Below are positions 47,963-56,916 of a stretch of 64,000 nucleotides of DNA, in pieces. The position numbers and the translations under genes were made by a program. The stretch is from positions 3,038,001-3,102,000 of the forward strand of contig NZ_CP050145.1 in the NCBI RefSeq assembly GCF_016767715.1. Direction: 5' to 3'. The notes beneath the pieces were generated by a model that saw only the letters and a list, made by a program, of their open reading frames with translations, was not told where the DNA came from and ran no database searches. Positions within the stretch are counted from its first letter, which is position 1; each line of letters opens with the position of its first letter. Source of the DNA: Mycobacteroides chelonae (GTDB lineage Bacteria; Actinomycetota; Actinomycetes; Mycobacteriales; Mycobacteriaceae).

Positions 47963-49129
47963 TCAGCGGGTGAGCAGCGCAAAGCTTTCGATGTGGTGAG
48001 TCAGTGGGAACGCATCGAACAGCCGCAACTCACGCACCTGATATCCACGCTCCAGGTACAAACCCACATCGCGGGCGAATGCCGCTGCCTCACAACCGAT
48101 ATGGATAACCCTGGGTACGCCCGCCTCGGCAATTCGCCCGATGACGTCACGACCGGCGCCCGCCCGGGGCGGGTCCAGCACCGCGACATCGGCCTTACCC
48201 AGGTCACGCAGGGCGTGGCGTACCGATCCGCAGATCATGCTGACCTGTCGCAGATCTCCCAAAGCGTTCTTGGCACTGCGGAATGCCGGCCGGGAGGTGT
48301 CGACGCTGAACACACGCCCCTTGGATCCCACTGTTTCTCCCAGTGACGCGGCGAAAACCCCGACGCCACCGTACAAATCCCAAGCGGTCATGCCCGGTTC
48401 CAGCTCGGCCCATTCCGAGACCAGCTGGCTGTAGGTGTTCGCCGCGTCGCGGTGCGCCTGCCAGAAAGCCGTCACCGGCACCAACCAGTGCCGGTCCCCC
48501 ACTTTCTGAACCGCGACGTCTTCACCCTCGACCACCGAACGCCCACGCAGAACATGCCGGCGCCCCTGATCGTCCATCACCGCGTGCAGCGGCCCCTCCG
48601 CGCCGAGAGCCGGTTCATCGAGCCCATCGAGCAACCCCGGCACAACCTGGGCACAGCGCAGGTCGGTCACCAGCTCGTCACTGTGATACCGGTGAAAACC
48701 GGGCTGGCCCAGGGCATTCACATCCAAACGCACCCGAGTCCGCCAGCCGGTGGAATCTCCATCTCCCAGCTGTTCGGCCACGCCTTGCCACTCGTACTTG
48801 CCCAGGCGCGCCAGCTGCTGGCTCACCACATCGCCCTTGAGTTCACGCAGATACACCGGGTCGACGAAAGATAGGTCACAGCAACCAGATTCGCCACTAC
48901 CGTGCGCGATGGGACATATCGGGTCGATGCGGTGCGGTGACGGGTCGAGGACCTCAATGGCGGCGCCATGCCAGAAGCTGGCTTGCCGATCATCGGTGAT
49001 CTGGACACGTACCCGCTCGCCCGGTAACGCGTATCTGACGAAGATGACGCGCCCGTCGTGCCGGGCCACCACGCTGCCCCCGTTAGCAGGCCCGCCAGTC
49101 TGGACTTCGAGAATTTCGCCGATTGCCAT
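47963..49129 (-). CDS. TRAM-domain class I RNA methyltransferase (TrmA/RlmD-like)
   Basis: A 388-residue RNA (uracil-5-)-methyltransferase-like protein, equivalent to Rv2689c. An N-terminal TRAM domain (to about 60) is followed by a cysteine cluster (CPIAHGSGESGCCDL) that could hold an iron-sulfur cluster, the SAM site WDLYGGVGVFAASLG, VLDPPRAGAGRDV, and the catalytic cysteine in IHIGCEAAAFARD. The target uridine is unknown. Its ATG directly abuts the end of the KimA-like gene. Confidence 0.88.
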   Translation of the reverse strand: MAIGEILEVQTGGPANGGSVVARHDGRVIFVRYALPGERVRVQITDDRQASFWHGAAIEVLDPSPHRIDPICPIAHGSGESGCCDLSFVDPVYLRELKGDVVSQQLARLGKYEWQGVAEQLGDGDSTGWRTRVRLDVNALGQPGFHRYHSDELVTDLRCAQVVPGLLDGLDEPALGAEGPLHAVMDDQGRRHVLRGRSVVEGEDVAVQKVGDRHWLVPVTAFWQAHRDAANTYSQLVSEWAELEPGMTAWDLYGGVGVFAASLGETVGSKGRVFSVDTSRPAFRSAKNALGDLRQVSMICGSVRHALRDLGKADVAVLDPPRAGAGRDVIGRIAEAGVPRVIHIGCEAAAFARDVGLYLERGYQVRELRLFDAFPLTHHIESFALLTR

Positions 49130-51124
49130 CTAGGAGTCGAACCCTCGCCGCGAGTCGCCGGGTGCGGACTGCCTGTCGAGTTCGCGGCGACGTTCGGACG
49201 AGTCAAGCTGCCACGGAACGGATGTCACCATGACATTGGGGACGAACAGCAAGCGGCCCTTGAGTCGCAGCGCACTTTGGTTATGCAGCACCTGCTCCCA
49301 CCAGTGCCCCACCACATACTCGGGGATGAAGATGCAGACAACTGTGCGCGGCGCTTCCTTGCTGATGCGCTTGACGTAGTCCAGGATCGGCCGGGTGATT
49401 TCGCGGTACGGGGACGCGATCACTTTCAGCGGGGTGCTGATATCGCTTGTCTCCCAATCCCTGACAAGCTCCCGGGTGTCTCGATCATCGACGCTGACGG
49501 TGACCGCTTCCAGTGCGTCGGGACGAGTGGCCCGCGCATAGGCCAAAGCGCGCAGCGTCGGCTGATGCACCTTGGAGACGAGGACGACGGCATGGGTGCG
49601 GCTGGGCAGCACCACCTCACCCTCGTGATTGTCCAGCTCGCGCGCCACCGTGTTGTAGTGCTTGTGGATCATCTTCATGAGCACGAACAGCAGACCCATC
49701 GCCAGGATGGCGATCCATGCTCCGGCAAGGAATTTGGTGACCAGGACAACCAGCAGCACCGCCCCGGTCATGATGAAACCGATGGTGTTGATGATGCGCG
49801 AGCGGATCATCTTGCCGCGCACCGCCGGGTCGGTCTCGGTCTTGAGCAACCGGGTCCAGTGCCGCACCATGCCAATTTGGCTGAGCGTGAAGGACACGAA
49901 GACACCGACGATGTAGAGCTGGATGAGGGCGGTCACCTCGGCCTTGAACGCCACCACGAACAGGATGGCGACGGCCGACAAGAAGATGATGCCGTTGGAG
50001 AACGCCAACCGGTCACCGCGCGTGTGCAGCTGGCGCGGCAGGTAACGGTCCTGCGCCAGAATCGATCCGAGCACCGGGAAACCGTTGAATGCGGTGTTGG
50101 CGGCCAGCACCAAGATGAGCGCCGTCACCACGGTGATGAACAAGAAGCCGATCCGGAAGTCACCGAACACCGCCTCGGCCAGCTGGGCGACCAGGGTCTT
50201 CTGGTGGTAGTTGGCTGGCGCACCCACCAATTGCGTGGCAGGGTCCTCGGCGATCTTGGCTCCGGTGCGCTCGGCCAACAGGATGATGCCCATAAACAGG
50301 GTGATGGCGATGCCGCCGAGGAGCAACAGCGTCGTGGCCGCGTTGCGTGACTTGGGTTTCCGGAAGGCGGGCACGCCATTGCTGATCGCTTCCACACCCG
50401 TCAGTGCCGCGCAACCCGACGAGAAAGCCCGCGCGACAAGGAAGACCAGCGCGAAGCCCAGGATGCCGCTGCCTTCGCCATGCATCTCAAAGGATGCCGA
50501 CTCCGCCTTCAGCGGGGTGCCGAGTACGTAGATCTGGAACAGCCCCCAGCCCAACATGAGGTACATGCTGACCATGAAGGCGTATGTGGGAATCGCGAAC
50601 GCGGCGCCTGATTCGCGGACTCCGCGCAGATTCATCGACATCAGGATCACGATGGCGACCACTGCGAAAGTGACCTTGTGCTGCGCGACAAGCGGAATGG
50701 CCGAACCGATGTTCGACATCGCCGAGGACATGGAAACGGCAACGGTCAACACGTAATCCACCAGTAGGGCGCTGCCGACTGTCAGGCCCGCGGTAGGCCC
50801 CAGATTGGTGGTGACCACCTCATAGTCACCACCACCGGACGGGTAGGCGTGCACGTTCTGCCGGTAACTCGCCACCACCACCATCATGACGGCGGCGACC
50901 GCGAGCCCGATCCACGGCGTCATCGCATAGGCGGACATCCCCGCGACCGACAACACCAGGAAGATTTCCTCGGGCGCGTACGCCACCGAGGACAGCGCGT
51001 CGGAGGCGAAAACCGGTAGCGCGATGCGCTTCGGCAGCAGGGTATGGCCAAGGCTGTCGCTACGAAACGGTCGGCCGATTAGCAGGCGCCGAGCCGCCGT
51101 CGACAGCTTGGAAAGCGTAGACAC
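49130..51124 (-). CDS. APC-family permease, KimA-like potassium importer
   Basis: A 664-residue permease with about 12 helices and a C-terminal cytoplasmic domain of about 180 residues. It resembles Bacillus KimA (YdaO) along its length: RLLIGRPFRSDSLG, SDALSSVAYAPEEI, AYPSGGGDYEV, ARAFSSGCAALTGVEAISNGVPAF, and the closing WWEQVLHNQSALRLKGRL. KimA imports K+ with protons. It is divergent from the TrkA-type genes ceoB/ceoC. GTG 51124 is preferred over ATG 51136 because the M. tuberculosis homologue (Rv2690c), as I recall it, begins at the equivalent STLSKLS. Confidence 0.85.
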   Translation of the reverse strand: MSTLSKLSTAARRLLIGRPFRSDSLGHTLLPKRIALPVFASDALSSVAYAPEEIFLVLSVAGMSAYAMTPWIGLAVAAVMMVVVASYRQNVHAYPSGGGDYEVVTTNLGPTAGLTVGSALLVDYVLTVAVSMSSAMSNIGSAIPLVAQHKVTFAVVAIVILMSMNLRGVRESGAAFAIPTYAFMVSMYLMLGWGLFQIYVLGTPLKAESASFEMHGEGSGILGFALVFLVARAFSSGCAALTGVEAISNGVPAFRKPKSRNAATTLLLLGGIAITLFMGIILLAERTGAKIAEDPATQLVGAPANYHQKTLVAQLAEAVFGDFRIGFLFITVVTALILVLAANTAFNGFPVLGSILAQDRYLPRQLHTRGDRLAFSNGIIFLSAVAILFVVAFKAEVTALIQLYIVGVFVSFTLSQIGMVRHWTRLLKTETDPAVRGKMIRSRIINTIGFIMTGAVLLVVLVTKFLAGAWIAILAMGLLFVLMKMIHKHYNTVARELDNHEGEVVLPSRTHAVVLVSKVHQPTLRALAYARATRPDALEAVTVSVDDRDTRELVRDWETSDISTPLKVIASPYREITRPILDYVKRISKEAPRTVVCIFIPEYVVGHWWEQVLHNQSALRLKGRLLFVPNVMVTSVPWQLDSSERRRELDRQSAPGDSRRGFDS

Positions 51125-51255
51125 GAACGCCAACATTAGGCCACGCGAGCAATCGCGGTACGGTCTCACTTGACATCGCTGTGTCGGGTGCCGTGACGCG
51201 GCGTTCAGTATTGCGACTGGTACTAAGACGAACGCCTACCCAGAAAGGTCTTCCG

Positions 51256-51945
51256 GTGCGAGTAGTGGTGATGGGCTGCGGGCGCGTGGGCGCCGCGTTG
51301 GCCGGAGGCCTGGCCAGAATCGGCCACGAGGTGGCGATCATCGACAAGGAAGCCTCCGCCTTCAACCGCCTCAGCCCCGAATTCACCGGCGAACGCATCG
51401 TCGGCATGGGTTTTGATCGCGACGTTCTATTACGGGCAGGGATCGAGCGGGCACAGGCCTTCGCCGCGGTCTCCTCCGGTGACAACTCGAACATCATCTC
51501 GGCCCGGGCGGCCCGTGAGACCTTCGGTGTCGAGCGTGTGGTGGCCCGTATCTACGACGCCAAGCGTGCCGCCGTCTACGAGCGGCTAGGCATCCCCACC
51601 GTCGCCACCGTGCCGTGGACGACCGATCGTCTGCTGCACGCCCTCACCAGGGAAAGCGACACCACCAAGTGGCGTGATCCGTCCGGTTCGGTCGTGGTCA
51701 CCGAACTGGCTCTGCACGAAGAATGGATCGGTAAGCGCATCACGGCGCTGGAGACTGCCACCGGTGCGCGCGCGGCCTTCATCATCCGGTTCGGCACGGG
51801 CCTGCTTCCCGACGCCAAGACGGTCATCCAGGACAGCGACGAGGTGTACGTCTCTGCGGTGTCGGGACGGGCCGCCGAGGCGATGGCGATCGCGGCGCAG
51901 CCACCCGGCGAGGATGCCGACGACGACCACGGGGGTGCCCGATGA
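51256..51945 (+). CDS. ceoB: Trk system K+ regulatory subunit CeoB (TrkA)
   Basis: A 229-residue RCK protein. The NAD-binding Rossmann fold (MGCGRVGAALAGGLARIGHEVAIIDKE, with the terminal Asp) is followed by a TrkA_C domain (about 140-215; WIGKRITALETATGARAAFI). It senses NAD(H) or nucleotides and gates a K+ channel or transporter. The GTG at 51256 has AAAGG nine bases upstream and matches the short N-terminus of the family. It overlaps ceoC by four bases. Confidence 0.92.
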   Translation: MRVVVMGCGRVGAALAGGLARIGHEVAIIDKEASAFNRLSPEFTGERIVGMGFDRDVLLRAGIERAQAFAAVSSGDNSNIISARAARETFGVERVVARIYDAKRAAVYERLGIPTVATVPWTTDRLLHALTRESDTTKWRDPSGSVVVTELALHEEWIGKRITALETATGARAAFIIRFGTGLLPDAKTVIQDSDEVYVSAVSGRAAEAMAIAAQPPGEDADDDHGGAR

Positions 51946-52598
51946 AGGTCGCTATCGGAGGCGCAGGGGCCGTCGGGCGCTCGATCGCGCGTGAGCTCAT
52001 CGAGAGCCGGCACGAGGTCACCCTGCTGGAACGTAACCCCGAGCACATCGACCCCGAGGCGGTACCCGAGGCCCATTGGCGGCTCGGTGACGCCTGCGAG
52101 ATCAGCCTGCTGGAAGCCGAAGAGCTGCACACCTTTGATGTGGTGATCGCCGCGACCGGTGACGACAAGGCCAATCTGGTGCTGAGCCTGCTCGCCAAGA
52201 CCGAGTTCGCGGTACCGCGCGTGGTGGCCCGCGTGAACGATCCACGTAACGAGTGGCTCTTCGACGATGCCTGGGGCGTCGATGTTGCGGTGTCCACCCC
52301 GCGCATGCTGGCCTCCCTGGTCGAGGAGGCCGTCGCCGTGGGTGACGTTGTGCGCCTCATGGAGTTCCGGCGCGGGCAGGCCAATCTGGTGGAGATCACC
52401 CTCCCCGATGACACCCCGTGGGCCGGTAAGCCGGTGCGAAAACTGGAACTCCCCCGCGACGCGGTGCTGGTGGCGATTCTGCGCGGGTCACGGGTCATTC
52501 CGGTACAGCCCGACGAGCCCCTCGAAGGCGGCGATGAGCTGATCCTGGTCGCTACCGCGGATATCGAGGACGAGCTCCACCGCGTCGTACTCGGTTAG
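51942..52598 (+). CDS. ceoC: Trk system K+ regulatory subunit CeoC (TrkA)
   Basis: A 218-residue RCK protein: AIGGAGAVGRSIARELIESRHEVTLLERNP Rossmann motif, LVLSLLAKTEFAVPRVVARVNDPRN in the middle, and a C-terminal TrkA_C domain (GDVVRLMEFRRGQANLVEITLP onward). Translation is coupled to ceoB (ATGA overlap). No TrkH/KtrB membrane subunit is encoded in this window, so the partner is another protein, possibly the divergent KimA-like permease. Confidence 0.92.
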   Translation: MKVAIGGAGAVGRSIARELIESRHEVTLLERNPEHIDPEAVPEAHWRLGDACEISLLEAEELHTFDVVIAATGDDKANLVLSLLAKTEFAVPRVVARVNDPRNEWLFDDAWGVDVAVSTPRMLASLVEEAVAVGDVVRLMEFRRGQANLVEITLPDDTPWAGKPVRKLELPRDAVLVAILRGSRVIPVQPDEPLEGGDELILVATADIEDELHRVVLG

Positions 52599-53332
52599 GG
52601 GCTGCTCGGGGATTCCTCGAGCGCGTTGTCGGTGTGGCGGCGCACATAACGGATCACCAACAGCGTGATCAATGCGCCGACGGCCGTCAGTGGCCAGCCC
52701 ATCGCGATCTTGGTGCCGCCCAGCCAGGCCGTGTTACCCGCGAGGTACAGCCACTGCTGCACCACAAATCGAGTGGCGAACAACACGATCCACGACACCG
52801 TGGCGATATCGAAGGCCATCACGATGCGCCGGTTCGCGCGCCACGACATGTCACCGCCGGTCGCCCAGCTGTACGCATAGCCGACGATCGGTCGGCGAAT
52901 GATGACCGACACCAGGAAGACCGTGCCCCAGAAGAAGTTGGCCCAGATCCCAATGAGGAAGTAGCCCTTTGCTTCTCCGAGCAGGTAGGCGATCAGCGCG
53001 CTGATACCAACGCTGATGAACCCGGAGAACGCCGGTTGCAGTGACTCGCGCCGGATCAGGCGCCAGATCAGGATCAGGGTCGCCGCGACCAGGGCCGAGA
53101 CGATCGCGGGCATCAGCGAGGAAACGCTGACCGCGACAACGAAAACGATGACCGGAATCGACGAGTAGACGATTCCCTGCCAACCCCCGGCCTGATGCCA
53201 CATTTCGTGCAGCGGTGAGCTTCCCGGCTCCTCGGGCTTGGTCCCGGGCACGCTGATCCTCAGATGCGGGCCCTCGTGCGCGTCGGAATCAGCCGAGCCT
53301 TCCTCAGGCTCGTGTGATGGGGTCTCCGGCAC
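52595..53332 (-). CDS. DUF3159 membrane protein
   Basis: A 245-residue membrane protein equivalent to M. tuberculosis Rv2693c. An acidic cytoplasmic N-terminus (about 45 residues) is followed by five or six hydrophobic helices, including YSSIPVIVFVVAVSVSSLMPAIVSALVAATLIL-type segments, and conserved WRANRRI. Function is unknown. The GTG at 53332 directly follows the OB-fold gene's stop, so both are co-transcribed. It overlaps ceoC convergently by four bases. Confidence 0.85.
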   Translation of the reverse strand: MPETPSHEPEEGSADSDAHEGPHLRISVPGTKPEEPGSSPLHEMWHQAGGWQGIVYSSIPVIVFVVAVSVSSLMPAIVSALVAATLILIWRLIRRESLQPAFSGFISVGISALIAYLLGEAKGYFLIGIWANFFWGTVFLVSVIIRRPIVGYAYSWATGGDMSWRANRRIVMAFDIATVSWIVLFATRFVVQQWLYLAGNTAWLGGTKIAMGWPLTAVGALITLLVIRYVRRHTDNALEESPSSP

Positions 53333-53704
53333 TTAGCGCTGAATCTCGTAGTACGGGTTGTGAATCACCTTGCCGCCGTTCTCGAGCTTGCCGAGCCGGC
53401 CGCGCACCAGCAGGGTGCGGCCCGACTCGATCCCCGGAATGCGGCGCTGGCCCAGCCAGACCAGCGTCACGGTGTCGGTGCCGTCGAACAGCTCGGCCTT
53501 TACGCCGGCCACGCAGCCCTTGGAGTTGGTTTCCACCGTGCGCAACGTCCCACACATGGTGACCTCTTGGCCACGCTGACAATCGATGACGCGCTGAGCA
53601 CCGGTGGCGGCGGCGTCGTCACCGATTTTCTCGGCGTCTACTTGCTCCAGGTCCTCTGTCAGCCGACGAGTTAGTCGACGCAGATAACCGCCTGTGGTAG
53701 CCAC
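53333..53704 (-). CDS. OB-fold nucleic-acid-binding protein
   Basis: A 123-residue protein with an OB-fold core: GQEVTMCGTLRTVETNSKGCVAGVKAELFDGTDTVTLVWLGQRRIPGIESGRTLLVRGRL. It resembles the RecG wedge/DNA-polymerase III alpha-type tRNA anti-codon OB group and corresponds to Rv2694c. It may bind DNA or RNA. The N-terminal 40 residues are charged and helical. The GTG at 53704 is preferred over longer alternatives, because further upstream the frame loses family-like sequence. Confidence 0.85.
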   Translation of the reverse strand: MATTGGYLRRLTRRLTEDLEQVDAEKIGDDAAATGAQRVIDCQRGQEVTMCGTLRTVETNSKGCVAGVKAELFDGTDTVTLVWLGQRRIPGIESGRTLLVRGRLGKLENGGKVIHNPYYEIQR

Positions 53705-53861
53705 TTGTCGTCCTGGCCTCTCAACATGCCCGATCGTGTGATCGCTCGTGGAGCTGCTTTGGCGCAAGCAGCTCATCGGTGCAACCGCCACGGTAGACCT
53801 TTGCACGCCCCGATGCCAGGCGGCCCCCGGGGTGTCCCGCACACCGGGCAAGATCAGGTGC

Positions 53862-54593
53862 GTGACGCCCATCAACGGTATTGCCGCACGCGGCCTATCC
53901 CCCGAACTTCAGGGCCACACGGCGGTTCTCATGCCCGGCACCGGCTCCGACGACGACTTCATCACCCGGGCGTTCGGCCCCGCGCTCAGCGACGCGGGTG
54001 CCGCCCTGATCGCGGTACGTCCGGAGCCGAATGACCTGGTCAACGGCTACCTGCGGGTACTTGATCGGGCAGCCCGCAAAGGCCCGATCGTTGTCGGCGG
54101 GATGTCCATCGGCACCGCCGTGGCCCTGACGTGGGCGCTGCAAAACCCCGGGGCCACGGTGGCGGTGCTGGCGGCGATGCCCGCGTGGACGGGCAAGCCG
54201 GAAAACTCGCCTGCTTCGGTGTCCGCCCGGGTCACCGCGGAATCGCTGCGCGCCGACGGGTTGACGGCGGTGACAGCCGCAATGCAGGCCAGCAGCCCCG
54301 CCTGGCTGGGCGCTGAGCTCGCCCGCTCATGGGCCGCCCAGTGGCCCGGCCTGCCCAACGCCATGGATGCGGTGTCGGCCTTTGTGAACCCGACTGCCGA
54401 CGACATCCGCGGATTGGCCGTGCCGCTGGCGGTGGCGGCGGCCACCGATGATCCGATACATCCCCTCGCTGTCGGCCAGGACTGGGCGTCCTGGGCACCG
54501 CGCGGCGCACTGCGCACATTCACCCTCGATCAGCTGGGCGCGGACCCGTCCTGCCTGGGGCAGGCCTGCGTCGGTGCGCTGAGCGATATTTGA
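53862..54593 (+). CDS. Alpha/beta-hydrolase-like protein (Rv2695 type)
   Basis: A 243-residue protein with an alpha/beta-hydrolase look: HTAVLMPGTGSDDDFITRAFGPAL near the start and the elbow VGGMSIGTAVAL (Ser nucleophile) near residue 90. The late part VPLAVAAATDDPIHPLAVGQDW supplies Asp and His candidates. The substrate is unknown. The GTG at 53862 is chosen because earlier in-frame codons run back over the OB-fold gene promoter area. Confidence 0.8.
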   Translation: MTPINGIAARGLSPELQGHTAVLMPGTGSDDDFITRAFGPALSDAGAALIAVRPEPNDLVNGYLRVLDRAARKGPIVVGGMSIGTAVALTWALQNPGATVAVLAAMPAWTGKPENSPASVSARVTAESLRADGLTAVTAAMQASSPAWLGAELARSWAAQWPGLPNAMDAVSAFVNPTADDIRGLAVPLAVAAATDDPIHPLAVGQDWASWAPRGALRTFTLDQLGADPSCLGQACVGALSDI

Positions 54594-54594
54594 G

Positions 54595-55473
54595 TCAGAG
54601 TCCTCGTGCCGCCGGGTCGGCCGTGGCCTCGATCTTGAGCACCAGGCCGTCACGCACCGTCAAGGTGACGACCGCGAAGAGCCTGCGCTGCATGAAGGCC
54701 AGCAGAACTGGTTGCCCGAACGGCCCACCCACCAGGGTGGCGCCATGACCCAGGTACATGAGCAGATTCGTGGCGACATCGGTGCGTCCGTGGTTGACCT
54801 GCGGCGCCGGTGCGGAGTCTCCGATGATGGTGCCGACCCCCCAGACGCTGGAATCCAGCACCCCCATCAGCCCGGACAGATCGCCGTTGGCACAGGCGGT
54901 CACGAACTTTTCGATCAGTTCCCGGTGCTCGGCACCGGTGACATCACCGGTGCGCGATGGGGACTGCTGGAACCTGATCCGGGCGCGCCGGGCAAGCTGA
55001 CGGCACGTGCCCACCGGGCGGCCCACCGTAGACGCGATCTCCTCGAACGGGACTCCGAATACGTCATGCAAGACGAACGCGACCCGCTCGCCGGGACTGA
55101 GCGCTCGTAATACCTCCCAGAGGGCGCCTCGTACCTCGTCGTCCAGAGTGACTCTGTCGACCGGATCTGCGGTTGCCGAAAAATACAGCGGTGCAACGGA
55201 TTCCACTTTCGATGTGATGCCGGTCTGTTCGCGGCGCATACGTGCCGAACGCAGCTGGCCCAGGCACAACCGACCGGTCACCACCGATAACCACGCGCGC
55301 GGCTCGTCGATCTGCGTCTCATCCGCGCGGGCCAGCCGTACGAACGCCTCTTGGACGCAGTCCTCGGCATCGCCGATGTCTCCGAGCATCTGATAGGCGA
55401 GATTCACCAGGTAGGGGTAATGCTCACGCCAGGCCGCGGCCACCAGCGCGTCGTGCGTGGACGAGGAACTCAT
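54595..55473 (-). CDS. ECF-type sigma factor, SigI-like (SigJ/ECF41-related layout)
   Basis: A 292-residue sigma factor. Region 2 (about 15-80) has YLVNLAYQMLGDIGDAEDCVQEAFVRL; region 4 (about 115-170) has VLRALSPGERVAFVLHDVFGVPFEEIASTVGRPVGTCRQLARRAR. A C-terminal SnoaL-like domain (about 185-290) starts HRELIEKFVTACANGDLSGLMGVLD. This layout and the sequence resemble M. tuberculosis SigI; such sigma factors are controlled by their own C-terminal domain rather than a separate anti-sigma factor. The divergent NmrA/Ddn-like genes are its probable targets. Confidence 0.88.
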   Translation of the reverse strand: MSSSSTHDALVAAAWREHYPYLVNLAYQMLGDIGDAEDCVQEAFVRLARADETQIDEPRAWLSVVTGRLCLGQLRSARMRREQTGITSKVESVAPLYFSATADPVDRVTLDDEVRGALWEVLRALSPGERVAFVLHDVFGVPFEEIASTVGRPVGTCRQLARRARIRFQQSPSRTGDVTGAEHRELIEKFVTACANGDLSGLMGVLDSSVWGVGTIIGDSAPAPQVNHGRTDVATNLLMYLGHGATLVGGPFGQPVLLAFMQRRLFAVVTLTVRDGLVLKIEATADPAARGL

Positions 55474-55612
55474 GTCACTACGACGATTCCACGGCCCGGA
55501 ACGTTACCGATCCCGCCAGTAACTTTCCGCGCTCGCGTCCCGTCGTACTCATGTGGCCGCTTTGGCCGAAACATGCAGAGCCATCCGAACCTCCCGAATT
55601 GGAGTATCCGAC

Positions 55613-56473
55613 ATGACAATTCTCGTCACCGGCGCAACAGGCAATGTGGGGCGCCCCCTGGTGGATCTACTGGCAAGGGCTGGCGCCGAGGTGCGCGCGG
55701 TCACCCGCCACCCCGAGCACGCGGATTTCTCGCCGCAGGTGAAATCCATCGAGTCGGCGCGCGCCGGTATCAGCGGCGCCACCGCCGTCTTCCTGAATTC
55801 CCGGGCACTTGGGGAAGATCTCGCCGATTTTGTGGATCAGGCTGTACGCGAGGGAGTTACCCGCCTGGTTGCCCTCTCGGCGATCAACTGCGACGACGAC
55901 TTCTCCCGGCAACCGTCACGGTTCCGTGGCGACCGAAACAAGGAGGTGGAGCAGTACGCCATCGATTCCGGAGTGGAGTGGGTGAGCTTGCGCCCAACCA
56001 TCTTTGCATCGAATTTTCTTGGGATGTGGGCGGGCCAGCTCGCAGCGGGCAACGTGGTCCGAGGACCGCATGCGTCCGCCTCAAGTGCCCCGATCGCGGA
56101 CCGCGACATCTCCGAGATCGCGGCCCACGCGCTGCTCACGGACGATCTCGTCGGGCAGCGCATTTCGCTGACCGGTCCGCAGGCATTCACCAACACCGAC
56201 CTCGTCGCGGTACTCGGGGATGTTCTGCATCGGCCGTTGGAGTACCTACAGGTTTCCGACGATCTCGTGCGTCAGCACTTCACGGGTCTGGGGTTTGCGA
56301 CCGAGTTCGCCGACGCGTATTTGGCGATGCAGGCCGCCACGGTCAGGGTGCCGGCGGTGGTCACGCAGGAGGTGAACCGGATACTCGGGCGTCCCGCGGA
56401 GACCTTCGCCGCCTGGGCCGACAGATTCCGGGCCGAGTTCACGCACACCGAGTCCGCACCGCGGAACCGGTGA
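55613..56473 (+). CDS. NmrA-like NAD(P)-binding oxidoreductase
   Basis: A 286-residue atypical SDR: Rossmann start TILVTGATGNVGRPLVDLLARAGAEVRAVTRHPE, LVALSAINCDDDFSRQ in the middle and SLRPTIFASNFLGMW, typical of NmrA/azoreductase-like proteins. These sense NAD(P) redox state or reduce quinones. GGAG lies nine bases before the ATG. Its stop is five bases before the next ATG, so the two are co-translated. Divergent from the SigI-like gene, which may transcribe it. Confidence 0.85.
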   Translation: MTILVTGATGNVGRPLVDLLARAGAEVRAVTRHPEHADFSPQVKSIESARAGISGATAVFLNSRALGEDLADFVDQAVREGVTRLVALSAINCDDDFSRQPSRFRGDRNKEVEQYAIDSGVEWVSLRPTIFASNFLGMWAGQLAAGNVVRGPHASASSAPIADRDISEIAAHALLTDDLVGQRISLTGPQAFTNTDLVAVLGDVLHRPLEYLQVSDDLVRQHFTGLGFATEFADAYLAMQAATVRVPAVVTQEVNRILGRPAETFAAWADRFRAEFTHTESAPRNR

Positions 56474-56478
56474 CAACC

Positions 56479-56916
56479 ATGACCAGCATCCCGCCGCGGT
56501 GGCTCAAACCGATGAACAAGGTGGTGCGGGCATTTCACCGCATCGGCATCCCGACCGGCCCGGCGATGGTACTGACGGTGCCCGGCCGCACGACGGGCCG
56601 TCCCCGTCCCACACCCATCACACCGTTCGAGATGGACGGTCACCTCTACGCGGTCGGGGGCTATCCGGGCTCGGATTGGCCGCGTAATGCCGCCGCGGCC
56701 GGCTCAGGAACCCTCACCCGGCGACACCGTGTCCAGCACGTCAGGATCATCAGCGTGCCGCCCGAGATAGCGCGGCGGGCGCTGCGGGTATTCGCCGTGA
56801 AGGTTCCCGTGGGCGTGCGGTTCGCGAGAAACGCCGGACTGGTGCGCCACGGAACTCCGGATGAGTTCGAGGCGCTGGCCGGAACGCTGTCGGTGTTCCG
56901 GTTCGATCCCGACTAG
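56479..56916 (+). CDS. Deazaflavin (F420)-dependent nitroreductase family protein (Ddn-like)
   Basis: A 145-residue split-beta-barrel protein with the Ddn/DUF385 pattern: PRWLKPMNKVVRAFHRIGIPTGPAMVLTVPGRTTGRPRPTPITPFEMDGHLYAVGGYPGSDWPRN. Family members use reduced F420 to reduce quinones or nitro compounds. It is co-translated with the NmrA-like gene. Cofactor choice is inferred from the family. The end overlaps the convergent DUF3710 gene by four bases. Confidence 0.82.
   Translation: MTSIPPRWLKPMNKVVRAFHRIGIPTGPAMVLTVPGRTTGRPRPTPITPFEMDGHLYAVGGYPGSDWPRNAAAAGSGTLTRRHRVQHVRIISVPPEIARRALRVFAVKVPVGVRFARNAGLVRHGTPDEFEALAGTLSVFRFDPD

Noticed and set aside
55490..55612. ECF promoter (GGAAC) for the NmrA-like gene
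   Set aside because: GGAAC is present at 55498 but no -10 of the expected type follows at 16-17 bp.
55351..56916. A 521-codon frame seeming to fuse an unknown N-terminus to the Ddn-like protein
   Set aside because: The first three quarters overlap the NmrA-like gene in another frame; only the part from 56479 has family motifs.
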